Part shown: positions 27,291 through 36,809 of the stretch, piece by piece
Position numbering within the stretch: position 1 is the stretch's first letter
Layout of the letters: every line of letters starts with the position of its first letter
Origin: Candidatus Tumulicola sp.
GTDB lineage: Bacteria > Vulcanimicrobiota > Vulcanimicrobiia > Vulcanimicrobiales > Vulcanimicrobiaceae
Length of the DNA stretch: 64,000 bases
Reading direction: 5' to 3'
NCBI GenBank assembly: GCA_036490475.1
Contig: DASXDT010000006.1
Coordinates: 62,001 to 126,000 of the forward strand
The notes under the pieces: model-generated
Databases searched by the model: none
What the model saw: only the letters and a program-made list of their open reading frames with translations
What the model was told of the DNA's origin: nothing
Position numbers and translations under genes: made by a program

Positions 27291-28211
27291 CTACGTTACC
27301 CGCGGTTTCCGTTCGCCCACGCCTCGCGGCGCGGGTTTTACCGCGGAAATCTCGCCATCGCTCACTTCGAGCTCGATGCCGGCCTTTAGAAGAAAGCGCC
27401 CGCTCGCTCTGCGCTCGAGCGCTCGAACCGCAGCCTCGACGTGCTCGAAATCGACATCGTCCAGGCCGCATTCAGCCTCCACGAGGGCGCGAACGTGGCG
27501 GCGCAATGCCGCTCGCTGCGAGCCTACCGCCTCGTCGGCGGCGATGGCTGCGGCTCTCGAAACCGCACGATCGAGCTGTGGGAACAGCGGACGCAGGGCG
27601 GTCAACGCCTCGCGCACGCCGTTACGGGCGATACTGCCGTCGGAGTTCGTCGGATCGACCGCGTACGGCGCACCCGCATCGTGACAGAACGCACGCAGTT
27701 CGGCGGCACTGTGGGCGAGGAGCGGGCGCACGAGGTCGATCGAGCCCGCAAGTAAGCGGCGGGCAGGCATACCCGCTAAACCAGCCGCACCGCTTCCTCT
27801 AAAGAGCGCCAGTAGAACGGTCTCGCTCTGATCCTCGGCATGGTGGGCGGTAACGACAGCACGAGCGCCGGTGCGTCGCGCCACGTTGAGCAATGCCTCG
27901 TAGCGGGCGTGGCGCAACTGGGCTTCGCTGGCCGCGGTTCCGTCGAGAGACGCCGTTTCGAACGGGATCCCGAGTACGGCCGACGCATTCGCGACCACGC
28001 ATTCGTCTTGCAGCGACGAGCGTCTGCGGGCGTGGTCGACGTAGACCAACCGAATATCGAGTTCGAGCGGCCGCGCCGCCGCTAACGTCCACGCCAACGC
28101 GATCGAATCGGGACCACCGCTGCAGGCGACGATCAGCCGTTCGTTCGGGCGGAGGACGCCATCGCGAACGATCGCGTCGACCAGCGCTTGCTCCGGACGC
28201 GCTCCCCTCAC
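27291..28211 (-). CDS. tilS: tRNA(Ile)-lysidine synthetase
   Basis: TilS converts C34 of the CAU tRNA-Ile to lysidine so that it reads AUA. The N-terminal PP-loop is IVACSGGPDSIALAW, followed by VDHARRRSS, the VVTAHHAEDQSETVLL motif and PTNSDGSIARNGVRE. 306 residues corresponds to the short form without the full C-terminal domain. Start at GTG 28211, overlapping the smpB stop (GTGA). Its presence bears on the possible AUA start codon of folK, because AUA decoding is intact. Confidence 0.94.
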   Translation of the reverse strand: MRGARPEQALVDAIVRDGVLRPNERLIVACSGGPDSIALAWTLAAARPLELDIRLVYVDHARRRSSLQDECVVANASAVLGIPFETASLDGTAASEAQLRHARYEALLNVARRTGARAVVTAHHAEDQSETVLLALFRGSGAAGLAGMPARRLLAGSIDLVRPLLAHSAAELRAFCHDAGAPYAVDPTNSDGSIARNGVREALTALRPLFPQLDRAVSRAAAIAADEAVGSQRAALRRHVRALVEAECGLDDVDFEHVEAAVRALERRASGRFLLKAGIELEVSDGEISAVKPAPRGVGERKPRVT

Positions 28212-28693
28212 CGCATCTGGCGCGCGATGTCGCGTTCGACGTCGCGCTTTGCGATGTCCGCGCGCTTATCCCACAACTTTTTACCTCGGGCCAATCCAAG
28301 TTGCACCTTGACTTTCCCGCGCGTAAAGTAGAGTCGCAACGGAACGATCGTCAGGCCCTTTTCGCCGACGCGGCTGTGAAAGTGCTCGATCTGTTCCTTG
28401 TGGAGTAACAGTTTGCGCGGCCGGTTGGCCTCGACGTTCGAGAAGCTTCCCTCTTTGTAGCCGGCGATGTGCATGCCCATCAGCCAGGCTTCACCGTCGC
28501 GAACTCGAGCGTACGCTTCGTTTAAACTCGCACCGCCCGCGCGAATCGATTTAATCTCGGTTCCGGTTAGCACCAGTCCGGCTTCGAGCGACTCGAGAAT
28601 TTCGTATTCATGGCGAGCGCGACGATTGTCGAGCGTTGGCGTCGCGGTGTTCCGCTTCTCGGCGGTAGCTTGTCGTTGCTGTTTGGATTTCAC
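28208..28693 (-). CDS. smpB: SsrA-binding protein SmpB
   Basis: SmpB brings tmRNA to stalled ribosomes. Signatures: NRRARHEYEILESLEAGLVLTGTEIKSIRAG, GMHIAGYKEGSFSN, RKLLLHKEQIE, GLTIVPLRLYF and the C-terminal GLARGKKLWDKR. About 161 residues. GTG start overlaps the thioesterase stop. No tmRNA gene was seen in the window. Confidence 0.96.
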   Translation of the reverse strand: MKSKQQRQATAEKRNTATPTLDNRRARHEYEILESLEAGLVLTGTEIKSIRAGGASLNEAYARVRDGEAWLMGMHIAGYKEGSFSNVEANRPRKLLLHKEQIEHFHSRVGEKGLTIVPLRLYFTRGKVKVQLGLARGKKLWDKRADIAKRDVERDIARQMR

Positions 28694-29124
28694 GACAGTG
28701 GATTACGCCTGTCGTCGACGGCATCCAGCGAACCTCGCGATACGAAACTGCCCTCGGCTTGCGCGAGGACCACGCCCGCTTCGAGAATGGTCGCCTCGAC
28801 GCCCAGCACGTTGCGCCGATGCCACGTCACCCGGCCGCGAACGTCGACCGTGCGATCGATCGGAACGGGCCGGCGAAAGCGAACCTTGACACTGGCCGTC
28901 ACGCCGCGATGTCCGGCAAATCCGGCGGCATGCGCCATCGCTTCGTCGAGCAGCGCCATGACGATTCCGCCGTGCGCGATATCGCGCCAGCCTTGATAGT
29001 TCGACGCAAGACGGACCTTCGCGGCAACGTGGTCTCCGTCGACGTCGAAATGCAAATGCAAGCCGACCGGGTTGTCCGGCCCGCACGCAAAACAATTGCC
29101 GTCGTCGAACGGAACGTCGCTCAA
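28690..29124 (-). CDS. Hotdog-fold thioesterase (PaaI-like)
   Basis: A 144-residue single hotdog domain. NCFACGPDNPVGLHLHF at the start and GWRDIAHGGIVMALLDEAMAHAA contain the family HGG active-site signature; VTASVKVRFRRPVPIDRTVDVRGRV is the long hotdog strand. It likely hydrolyses an acyl-CoA thioester. TTG 29124 overlaps the upstream TGA (TTGA) and follows GGAGG by 7 nt, which fixes the start. Confidence 0.88.
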   Translation of the reverse strand: MSDVPFDDGNCFACGPDNPVGLHLHFDVDGDHVAAKVRLASNYQGWRDIAHGGIVMALLDEAMAHAAGFAGHRGVTASVKVRFRRPVPIDRTVDVRGRVTWHRRNVLGVEATILEAGVVLAQAEGSFVSRGSLDAVDDRRNPLS

Positions 29125-29846
29125 CGCCCCGCCTCCAACCGGTCGGCGAGATACTCGGGAAGGTTCGCTTCGCGAATTTTCGTTTGCACGTCGGCCACCG
29201 GATACGCGTAGCGAATCCATTCGACCCGCCGGGCCTCGGCGTCGAACCGCACCATCGACGGATTTGGATTCAGATCGCGCGGCTGGCCGACGCTTCCGAC
29301 GTCTACGATATACCGGCAGCCTTCTTCCAGAATGAGTTCGCCGCCGTGCTGCATGTGCCGATGACCGATGGTTCCGTCCTTTTCGCGCACCCAATACTCG
29401 GCGATGTGCGTGTGTCCGACGAACACCAGCGGAGCGTCGGTCCAGTCGAAGGCGCGCGACGCCGTTCGTTTGTCGAGAATGTACTCGAAGTAATGGACCG
29501 GCGCGCCATGCACCAAAAGAAAATCCGGAAACCGCAGCTCGTACGGTAACGCGTCGAGCCACGACCGGCTTTCGGGCGTCAACATTTTTTGCGTCCACTC
29601 GATCGCCGCACGCGCTGCGTCGTTGAAATATTCGGTGCCGTAGTTTTCGAGCGCCGCGAGATCGTGATTGCCGATAACGCCGTGCCGCACTCGCTCGCGC
29701 AATAACGTCACGCACTCATTCGGATTCGGGCCGTATCCGACGCAATCGCCCAAACACAGCAATTCGTCGTCTTCGCGAACGAAGCTCAATGCGCGCTCGA
29801 GCGACTCCAGGTTCCCATGAACGTCCGAGACGATGGCGTGCGTCAC
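29121..29846 (-). CDS. Calcineurin-like metallophosphoesterase (YfcE/MJ0936-like)
   Basis: A 241-residue cytoplasmic enzyme with the metal-binding motifs in order: AIVSDVHGNLESLE, LCLGDCVGYGPNPNE, HGVIGNHDLAA, LLVHGAP and FVGHTHIAEY, and DVGSVGQPRD near the end. GTG 29846 overlaps the hisC stop (GTGA), placing the first motif six residues from the start. Substrate unknown; family members hydrolyse phosphodiesters or nucleotides. Confidence 0.92.
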   Translation of the reverse strand: MTHAIVSDVHGNLESLERALSFVREDDELLCLGDCVGYGPNPNECVTLLRERVRHGVIGNHDLAALENYGTEYFNDAARAAIEWTQKMLTPESRSWLDALPYELRFPDFLLVHGAPVHYFEYILDKRTASRAFDWTDAPLVFVGHTHIAEYWVREKDGTIGHRHMQHGGELILEEGCRYIVDVGSVGQPRDLNPNPSMVRFDAEARRVEWIRYAYPVADVQTKIREANLPEYLADRLEAGR

Positions 29847-30961
29847 AACTTCTCCAGCACGCCGGCAAAGGCGTCCGCAAAGGCTTCTCGCATCGGCGGC
29901 GTTCCCGCACTGACGCGCACGAAACGGTCTAGCGGCGGCAAACCCGGCTTTCGAATCCAAACGCCGCGTTCGAGCAACCGCGCGACAACCGCATTCGCGC
30001 GTTCGACGGTTTCGAGGTCGAAGCAAACGAAGTTGGTGCGCGACTCTATATACCCCAAACCGAGGCGTCGCGCCAGCGCGTAGTAATCGGCGCGCGCGGC
30101 GGCGGTTTGCTCCAACACCCAGCGATGGAACGTTGCGTCGTGCAGCGACGCGAGCGCGCCGATCTGCGCGTTGCGATTGACGCCGTAGTGTAAGCGGATC
30201 TTCTGAAAAATGCTCGCGTTGCGCTCGGATGCGAGCGCGTATCCGATTCGAGCGCCGGCCATCCCGTAGGCTTTCGAAAATGTGCGCAAACGCACGATTC
30301 GATCGTCGATCTCCGGACCCAGCAGTTCGTCCGCGTCCACGAAATCCGCGTACGCTTCGTCGAGCAGCAACAACGTTTCCGCAGGTAACGCTTGAGCGAA
30401 CCGCGCCATCGTTTCGCGGCCGTGAAAACGGCCTCCGGGATTATCCGGGTTCGCGCAATACACCAGCGACGGCACGCGCGTTGCCGCCAGATCTAATAGC
30501 GCGTCGAGGTCGACCGTGCCGTCGGCGCGATAGTCGACGGACGCGATCGTTCCGCCGTAACCCGTCACGTGATATGCGAACGTCGGATACGTCCCGCGCG
30601 TCGCGACGGCGACGCCGCCCGCACCGACGAAGGCGCGTACGGCCAGGCCCATTACGTCATCGATGCCCGCGCCGACCAGCACTTGCGAAGGACGGCAACG
30701 GTGTTTAGCGGCCAGCGCATCGCGCAGATCCAGCGACTCGGGGTCGCCGTACCAGCTGAGGCGCGGTAACTCGGCGGTCATCGCTGCAAGCGCACCCGAT
30801 GAAATTCCAAACGAACTCTCGTTCGCGCCGAGACGCACGACCTCGGTGCGGCCCAGCGACCGCATCAGTTCTTCGGGGCCGACGAACGGCGTCGTCGGTG
30901 GAATCGCCTCGACGGCGGCGGTGGGGCGCGGCATGGGCCGCTGGGTTTGGCGCACGTTCAT
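29843..30961 (-). CDS. hisC: Histidinol-phosphate aminotransferase family protein
   Basis: PLP-dependent class II aminotransferase, fold type I. Visible: RLGANESSFG, NPDNPGGRFHGRE, LLLDEAYADF and the PLP lysine motif RTFSKAYGMAGARIGYA near residue 235, with RVSAGTPPMREAF at the end. About 372 residues. ATG 30961 is preferred over TTG 30982 because the latter overlaps moeA. No other his genes are nearby, so an aromatic or other amino-acid transaminase is possible. Confidence 0.88.
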   Translation of the reverse strand: MNVRQTQRPMPRPTAAVEAIPPTTPFVGPEELMRSLGRTEVVRLGANESSFGISSGALAAMTAELPRLSWYGDPESLDLRDALAAKHRCRPSQVLVGAGIDDVMGLAVRAFVGAGGVAVATRGTYPTFAYHVTGYGGTIASVDYRADGTVDLDALLDLAATRVPSLVYCANPDNPGGRFHGRETMARFAQALPAETLLLLDEAYADFVDADELLGPEIDDRIVRLRTFSKAYGMAGARIGYALASERNASIFQKIRLHYGVNRNAQIGALASLHDATFHRWVLEQTAAARADYYALARRLGLGYIESRTNFVCFDLETVERANAVVARLLERGVWIRKPGLPPLDRFVRVSAGTPPMREAFADAFAGVLEKL

Positions 30962-30969
30962 GCCTCGAC

Positions 30970-32202
30970 CTACGTTCCCCAAAACCGATGGACGACGACC
31001 TCATCGCCGGCGTCGATCGCCGGCGCATCGGGATGCACCACGACGTATCCGTCGGCTTGCGCGGCCAGACGAACGGAAAACGAGCGTAACTCGAGCGGCC
31101 GGGCCCGAGCATCCTCGATAGCGACCGGAACGTACCACGTCCAGCCCGGCCGGCCGCGCAACGCCGCCGTTAGCGGCAAGCGCTCGACGGACTGGCGGTG
31201 GTTCGCTCCGGTCAGCTTCAAAAAAATCGACGCTGCCACGGCTTCGAGCACGATCGATGCCGACGCGGGATTTCCGGGCAGGCCGACGATCGGCGTCGAG
31301 CCGGCGGCTCCAAACAGCGCGGGCTTTCCGGGCTTGATGCGTAGGCCGTGAACGACGACGCCCGGTTCGAACTGCGCGACGGCTTCAGGCAACCGGTCGT
31401 GCGCTCCGACCGAGGAGCCGCCACTGGCGACGATCGCATCGCATTCGGCCGCCATCAACCGCAGCGCATCGGCCAACTCGCCCGGCGCATCGCCGACCGT
31501 CGGATAGTGTTTCGTCCGCAACCCCATGGCTTGCAGCGACGCGGCAATCGCGTAGCGGTTCGAATCGCGTACTTCGCCGGCACGCGGGCGCTGGGATACC
31601 GGCACGATTTCATCGCCGCTCGAAACGATGCCGACGAGCGGAGTTCGATACACCGGAACGCGCTCGATGCCCAGCGATGCGAGCAAACCGATATGCGCCG
31701 CGTGCAGCGTACGACCGGCCGACAATACCACGTCGCCGGCACGCATATCGGCGCCGCGCGGAATGACGTTTTGGCCTCGCTCCGCCCGTCCCTCGATCGA
31801 AACGGTCCCGTCGCCTGCGCGCGCCTCCTCGATCGGCACGACCGCATCCGCGCCGGGCGGCAGCACACCGCCGGTCGGAATTCGCGCGGCCTGCGTTCTG
31901 TCGATCCCGCATGCAGTTGCTTGACCCATGCGAACGTCGCCGGCGATCTGCAGCGTCCCTGGAACGCTCGCTGCGAGGATTGCATAACCGTCCATATTCG
32001 AGCGGGGAGCGAGCGGATAATCGGCATCCGTTCGAATTTCGGATGCAAGCACTCGTCCGCGTGCCGCATCCCGTGTCACCTCTTCGACCGCCGGTGCTTC
32101 GAATAGAACGCGTGCGAAATACACCGCCAGCGCTTGCGCGGGGGCGAGCAGCGACTCGGCTGCAAAACCGGTCTCCGATAGGAGAGCCTTTTGCGGCTGC
32201 AT
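30970..32202 (-). CDS. moeA: Molybdopterin molybdenumtransferase MoeA
   Basis: MoeA inserts molybdate into adenylated molybdopterin. Motifs: [12 protein letters not shown], the [17 protein letters not shown] segment, [57 protein letters not shown] and GLPGNPASA. About 410 residues from ATG 32202, which has GGAGAAG upstream. Its ribosome-binding site lies antisense to the serS start codon, so the two genes are head to head with almost no space. Confidence 0.95.
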   Translation of the reverse strand: MQPQKALLSETGFAAESLLAPAQALAVYFARVLFEAPAVEEVTRDAARGRVLASEIRTDADYPLAPRSNMDGYAILAASVPGTLQIAGDVRMGQATACGIDRTQAARIPTGGVLPPGADAVVPIEEARAGDGTVSIEGRAERGQNVIPRGADMRAGDVVLSAGRTLHAAHIGLLASLGIERVPVYRTPLVGIVSSGDEIVPVSQRPRAGEVRDSNRYAIAASLQAMGLRTKHYPTVGDAPGELADALRLMAAECDAIVASGGSSVGAHDRLPEAVAQFEPGVVVHGLRIKPGKPALFGAAGSTPIVGLPGNPASASIVLEAVAASIFLKLTGANHRQSVERLPLTAALRGRPGWTWYVPVAIEDARARPLELRSFSVRLAAQADGYVVVHPDAPAIDAGDEVVVHRFWGT

Positions 32203-32218
32203 AAATGCGCGCTTCTCC

Positions 32219-33514
32219 ATGTTAGACATCGGCGTCGTTCGGCGCGATCCGGATCGCGTGAGGCGCTCCGCCGTTCGTCGCGGGCTCGATCCGTCGTTCG
32301 TCGACGGCATTCTGCGCTACGACGAAGAGTACCGCTCCGCGTTGTCGGTCGCGGAAACCGCAAAAGCCGAAAAGAATCGCATTTCGGCCGAGATCGGACG
32401 CGCCGCCGACAAAGCGTCTGCGGCAGCCGCGCGTCGCGACGAGTTGGCCGCCCTCACGCAAACGATCGCGTCGTCGGAAGAGAGCGCGCGCGCGCTCGCA
32501 CCGGATCGCGACGATTCGCCCTTGCGTGCGCTGCTCTCCAGCTCGCCAAATCTTCTCGACGACTCGGTGCCCGACGGGAACAACGAGCGCGATAACGTGA
32601 TCGTGCGCGTCGTCGGAACCCCGCGCGAATTTCCGTTCGAATCGCGCCCGCATTGGGAGATTGGCGAGACCCTGGGCGTGTTCGATTTCGAACGTGCCGC
32701 CAAACTGTCGGGAAGCCGCTTTACGCTGCTGCGTGGACCGGGCGCGCGTTTGTCCCGAGCGCTGGCATCGTTGTTCCTCGATTCGGCCGCCGAACGAGGC
32801 TACACCGAAGTTTCGCCGCCGTATCTCGTCAGCCGGGCGACGATGTGGTCGACCGGACAGCTGAGCAAGTTTGCCGATGCGATGTTCCGCGATCCCGATG
32901 CAGACTTATTCATGATACCGACCGCCGAAGTGCCTCTTACGGCGATGCACGGCGGTGAAATCCTCAATGCAACGACATTGCCGCGCCAGTACACGGCGTA
33001 CACGCCGTGCTTTCGAAAGGAAGCCGGTGCCGCCGGCAAAGACACGCGCGGCCTTATTCGCCAGCATCAATTCGAAAAAGTAGAACTCGTTTGGCTGGCC
33101 GATCCCGAATCGTCGTTCGACGCGCTCGAACGCCTCGTGTCCGACGCCGAACGCGTGCTGCAAGCGCTCGGCCTTCCGTATCGCGTCGTATCGTTGTGCG
33201 CCGGCGACACCGGATTCAACGCGGCCAAGACCTACGATTTGGAAGTATGGCTGCCATCGGCTGCGACCTATCGCGAGATCAGTTCGTGTTCGAACTGCAC
33301 CGACTTTCAAGCGCGCAGGTCGGCGATTCGTATGCGGCGAGCGGACGGTAAGCCCGAATTAGTGCATACGCTCAACGGTTCGGCGCTCGCGATCGGGAGA
33401 ACCGTCGCCGCAATTTTAGAAAACTATCAATGCGAAGACGGCTCGGTCGACATGCCGCCGGCGCTCGTACCCTATACCGGCTTCGACCGCATCCTTCCAG
33501 AAGAACTCAGATAA
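32219..33514 (+). CDS. serS: Seryl-tRNA synthetase
   Basis: Class II synthetase charging tRNA-Ser. The N-terminal coiled-coil arm covers about residues 25-105 (starting [17 protein letters not shown]). The catalytic domain has motif 2 [29 protein letters not shown] and motif 3 [22 protein letters not shown]. 431 residues. ATG 32219 matches the family start. No purine-rich ribosome-binding site precedes it, so it may be translated from a very short or leaderless mRNA. A tRNA-Ser(UGA) gene lies at 51.7 kb. Confidence 0.97.
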   Translation: MLDIGVVRRDPDRVRRSAVRRGLDPSFVDGILRYDEEYRSALSVAETAKAEKNRISAEIGRAADKASAAAARRDELAALTQTIASSEESARALAPDRDDSPLRALLSSSPNLLDDSVPDGNNERDNVIVRVVGTPREFPFESRPHWEIGETLGVFDFERAAKLSGSRFTLLRGPGARLSRALASLFLDSAAERGYTEVSPPYLVSRATMWSTGQLSKFADAMFRDPDADLFMIPTAEVPLTAMHGGEILNATTLPRQYTAYTPCFRKEAGAAGKDTRGLIRQHQFEKVELVWLADPESSFDALERLVSDAERVLQALGLPYRVVSLCAGDTGFNAAKTYDLEVWLPSAATYREISSCSNCTDFQARRSAIRMRRADGKPELVHTLNGSALAIGRTVAAILENYQCEDGSVDMPPALVPYTGFDRILPEELR

Positions 33515-33860
33515 TTCGCTCGTCGCGGCCGAGCGCCGTCAGCAGCGCATCGACCGACAGCGAACGTTCCGGGGCGGGGCTCCCGGGCGGATATACCGCC
33601 TCGACTCGTACCCGCGTTTGTCGCTCCTCGGTCGAGCTGAGACTGCAGCGTAGGCGTTCGCTGCGCACTAATCCGAACGCGACTTCGATCGTCTGCCCAT
33701 CATCGGACGTAACGTGCGCGCCGAGCACGTCGGCGACCGCGCGGCGCACGCGCGTTGCAGTATCTTCGCACGTCGCGGAAACCGTGACCTCGCCGTGCGG
33801 ACGCAAACCGACCGGCCGGCGTTGCCGCCGCAAGTCGAGCCAACGCAGGATAAAACTCAC
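33507..33860 (-). CDS. Hypothetical protein
   Basis: 117 residues, mostly soluble, with a basic N-terminus ([12 protein letters not shown]) and a body of alternating strands and one helix ([28 protein letters not shown], then [21 protein letters not shown]). The pattern resembles a small SRPBCC or ACT-type alpha/beta domain but I do not recognise a family. GTG start; its end overlaps the serS stop by 8 nt in convergent orientation, and it lies 18 nt after the Crp-like gene. Confidence 0.6.
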   Translation of the reverse strand: MSFILRWLDLRRQRRPVGLRPHGEVTVSATCEDTATRVRRAVADVLGAHVTSDDGQTIEVAFGLVRSERLRCSLSSTEERQTRVRVEAVYPPGSPAPERSLSVDALLTALGRDERII

Positions 33861-33878
33861 GGCGCGACCGCGCGCCGG

Positions 33879-34841
33879 TTATGAAAGCTCGCGGATCAAC
33901 TCCATGAGCTGTTGACGATCGAGATAGCGAATGTGCCCGCGCTCGCGCTGCAATGCGCTGCGCGCCTCCAGCTCGGCGATCGCCCGCGCGGCGACTTCTT
34001 TCACCGTCCCGGCTGCAGCCGCGATTTGCGATTGCGTAATCGTGGACAAGCTCGGCGACGCCGGAACCAGCCCGCGCTCGGGCATGGCGTATGGCAACAA
34101 GACACGAGCGATGCGGGCCAAGATTGGCAACGCACCTTGCGCGGTAATCGTATCGTTGACTTCACGCAACCGCTGCGCGATCACGACGCCGAGCGCCGTC
34201 GTTAACTGCGGATGGCGGAAAGCGGCTTCTTCGACCAAATCCCACGGCAGTTTGATGATGCGGGCCGTTTTCGAAAATGCCACGATGCGCGCGTTGGAAA
34301 GGCCGCGATCGAAGTACTCGGCGACGCCAAATACTTCGTGCGGAAAAATTTCGTACAAGATGCGCTCGCGGTCGACATCGTGCCCCTTGGCGCGAACGAC
34401 GATGCCTTCGGTCACCACGCCGATAAACGGCCAGCTGGAGTTTTCAGCGACGAGCGCTTGCCCGCGGCGACCGGTCTGGGGGATTGCCGACGCGGTGAGC
34501 TCCTCGAGTACTTCGACGCCAAGTCCGTGGAAAGCAGGGCAACCGGCCAAGAACTGCGCCAGCGGATTTCGCTCGCTCGAGCGGCCCGGACGGGGCGTAA
34601 TGCTAACGCGCCACAAACCACGCCCCACTCGACGGGTTTCTACGATATAATGTTCGGGATGCTCTTGCGTAATGCGGGCGGAGAGGCCGCGCGGTTCGTG
34701 TTCGGTGATGAAGGTGAGCGCCGTTCCGGCCGGTAGGCGGTCGAGGGCTTCGCGGATGAGGTTAGGACGGTCCCAAAAAGGAAGACCCCTAAGGTCGATT
34801 TCAGAAGGGCTCGTCACGCCGGTCACGTTCTCGGCAAGCAA
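33879..34841 (-). CDS. Crp/Fnr-type regulator with N-terminal DUF2249 domain
   Basis: 320 residues. Residues about 15-85 match DUF2249, a TusA-like fold (IDLRGLPFWDRPNLIREALDRLPAGTALTFI and GLWRVSITPRP). A cyclic-nucleotide-binding-type barrel follows (about 95-215, LAGCPAFHGLGVEVLEELTASAIPQ, IFPHEVFGVAEYF), then a Crp helix-turn-helix (STITQSQIAAAAGTVKEVAARAIAELE). No Fnr Cys cluster is seen. Start is TTG 34841 or GTG 34826. It is divergent from an exported protein 42 bp away, a likely target. Confidence 0.85.
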   Translation of the reverse strand: MLAENVTGVTSPSEIDLRGLPFWDRPNLIREALDRLPAGTALTFITEHEPRGLSARITQEHPEHYIVETRRVGRGLWRVSITPRPGRSSERNPLAQFLAGCPAFHGLGVEVLEELTASAIPQTGRRGQALVAENSSWPFIGVVTEGIVVRAKGHDVDRERILYEIFPHEVFGVAEYFDRGLSNARIVAFSKTARIIKLPWDLVEEAAFRHPQLTTALGVVIAQRLREVNDTITAQGALPILARIARVLLPYAMPERGLVPASPSLSTITQSQIAAAAGTVKEVAARAIAELEARSALQRERGHIRYLDRQQLMELIRELS

Positions 34842-34883
34842 AGCGCTCTACTCCTTAGAACGAGCATTTGAGAGGACGATAGG

Positions 34884-35483
34884 ATGATACGATTTTCGGG
34901 TTTGCGCCAATTGGCGTGCGCCGCAGTGATGGGGGCGACGGTCGCATGGCCGGTCGCCGCTGCCGCCGATGATACCGCGAGCGCGCCGTATACGCATTAC
35001 TCGACTGCGATTACGACCGTGTACGGATCGCAGTATCCGATCGCCGGGCACCTCGACCTGCAGCTATACGCCAGCGGCATCGTGCGCGGTTACTATCACA
35101 ACGCGTATCAGAAGGCGTTTATTCAAGTCGTGGGTGGTCGAGACGGATCGTACATGTGGTTCGACATCGGACCGAGTCCGGTCGATCTTGGGCTCGGCGT
35201 CGCGAATAACGCACGGCTGCACATCGTCGCCACGATGAACTCCGACGGCTCGTTCCGTGGCCAAGCGTTCCCTCTCAACCCTGGCCTCGCCGCCGCCTTC
35301 TCCTCGCCGGCCCAGGCCGGCGGTGCTGACGCGCGCTATCCGACGAGCCAGGTCGGGCAATCACAGTTCAGCGTCTCGCCGAACAACGACGATGGTCCCG
35401 GCCAGCAATACATCTTTGCCGGTAAACCGGCTGATCCGAGCGGCGAGGACTACCCGGCCTCCACGCCCGCACCTACTCCCTAG
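34884..35483 (+). CDS. Exported protein of unknown function
   Basis: 199 residues with a signal peptide (about 1-28, ending AAAADD). The mature part has strands rich in Tyr (TTVYGSQYPIAGHLDLQLY, IVRGYYHNAYQKAFIQVVGGRDGSYMWFDIG) and a Pro/Ala-rich tail. The DLQLYASGIVRGYY pattern is typical of small secreted proteins with a beta-sandwich; no family was recognised. It follows AGAGG and is divergent from the DUF2249-Crp regulator. Its stop overlaps the convergent monooxygenase by 11 nt. Confidence 0.72.
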   Translation: MIRFSGLRQLACAAVMGATVAWPVAAAADDTASAPYTHYSTAITTVYGSQYPIAGHLDLQLYASGIVRGYYHNAYQKAFIQVVGGRDGSYMWFDIGPSPVDLGLGVANNARLHIVATMNSDGSFRGQAFPLNPGLAAAFSSPAQAGGADARYPTSQVGQSQFSVSPNNDDGPGQQYIFAGKPADPSGEDYPASTPAPTP

Positions 35484-36720
35484 AAAGCGGCGAGCGGCGC
35501 ACCTCCGGGCGCGCCACGTGTTCCGGCCGGATACCCAGCCCGACAAGACGGGCGGGTATCCGCGTTAGGAAGGGCAGCCGCCCGACGAGTTTTGGAACCG
35601 CCCGCAGCACCGGCGAACTTCCGGTACGTAAGACGCGGCCGATCACATGGCGGCCCACCATCACCTGCAACGCTTGCGTCACGCGCGCTGCAAACTCGCG
35701 ACGCCGTTGAATTCGGCGCAACGTTCGAAGGCTGACTGGCCCCTCGAGCAACTCGCTCGCCAGCATGTTGGCGGCCGCGACGGCATCTTGAATCGCCAGG
35801 TTAATGCCGACGCCGCCGATCGGGGACATCGCGTGTGCCGCGTCACCCAAACAGAGCAATCCGGAGCGGTACCACCGACGCAAACGGTCGACGCGCACCG
35901 TCAACAACCGGACGTCATCCCAGCTCGCAATTTCGTTAAGACGATCTCGCAGAAATGGCACGGTCTCGGCGATTTCTTCTCGGAACGCCTCTAAACCGCG
36001 CTCGTGAAGTCCGTCGATCGCCCCCTTCGGTATCACGTACGCCGATTGCCAATACTCACCGCGATCGATGAGGGCTAGGATCCGCCCGTTCCGAACGTAG
36101 CCGAACGTATCGTGCGGATCGTCGTCGCGTTTGGAAACGCGCAACCACAGCACGTCCATCGGTGCACCGACGTCGATCACGTCGAGTCCGGCTCGATCGC
36201 GCACGACCGATCCGCGTCCGTCGGCCGCTACCGTCAGCGCGGCCCGCACCTCGATCGGTCCTTCTGGAGTCGCCGCGCGCACGCCCACGATCCGATCGCC
36301 GTCGAGCAGTACGTCTTCGACCGCAGCGTGCATACGCAAGCGGAAATTCGGATACCGCGCCGCTTGGCCGGCTAAAAAGTTGAGAAACTCCCACTGCGGC
36401 ATGAACGCCAAAAAACGACAGCGCGCACGAAGTCGCGTGAAATCCGCGACGGTCACGGTGGTATCGCCCACCTTCCCCGCCAAGCGCGTCACCCGCTGGT
36501 GCGGCTGCTGCAAGAACGCTTCTAGAACTCCCAGTTCCGACATGACGTCGAGCGTGGACGGGTGAATCGTATCGCCGCGAAAATCCCGTAGAAAATCGGC
36601 ATGTTTCTCCAACACGACGACGTCGACGCCGGCGCGAGCCAACAACAGGCCGAGCATCATGCCGGCCGGTCCTGCGCCGGCAACGCAACACTGCGCCTGA
36701 ATCGTAGTCGTGGACGTCAT
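35473..36720 (-). CDS. FAD-dependent monooxygenase (UbiH/PobA family)
   Basis: Class A flavoprotein hydroxylase, 415 residues. N-terminal dinucleotide fold CCVAGAGPAGMMLGLLLARAGVDVVVLEK, the DG motif VAADGRGSVVRDRAG near residue 165, and the GD motif LLCLGDAAHAMSPIGGVGINLAIQDA near 285. The C-terminal basic/hydrophobic segment may bind the membrane. It probably hydroxylates an aromatic or quinone-type substrate. No ubi or men genes are nearby, so the substrate is open. Confidence 0.9.
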   Translation of the reverse strand: MTSTTTIQAQCCVAGAGPAGMMLGLLLARAGVDVVVLEKHADFLRDFRGDTIHPSTLDVMSELGVLEAFLQQPHQRVTRLAGKVGDTTVTVADFTRLRARCRFLAFMPQWEFLNFLAGQAARYPNFRLRMHAAVEDVLLDGDRIVGVRAATPEGPIEVRAALTVAADGRGSVVRDRAGLDVIDVGAPMDVLWLRVSKRDDDPHDTFGYVRNGRILALIDRGEYWQSAYVIPKGAIDGLHERGLEAFREEIAETVPFLRDRLNEIASWDDVRLLTVRVDRLRRWYRSGLLCLGDAAHAMSPIGGVGINLAIQDAVAAANMLASELLEGPVSLRTLRRIQRRREFAARVTQALQVMVGRHVIGRVLRTGSSPVLRAVPKLVGRLPFLTRIPARLVGLGIRPEHVARPEVRRSPLSRE

Positions 36721-36809
36721 GCTCGAATCAGCGCTTCACTCCGCACGTTCGGCGGGCCTGGCGACACACGCATCGCGGACTTGCGGCACTGCCTGCCGAA
36801 CTGCCGCGC

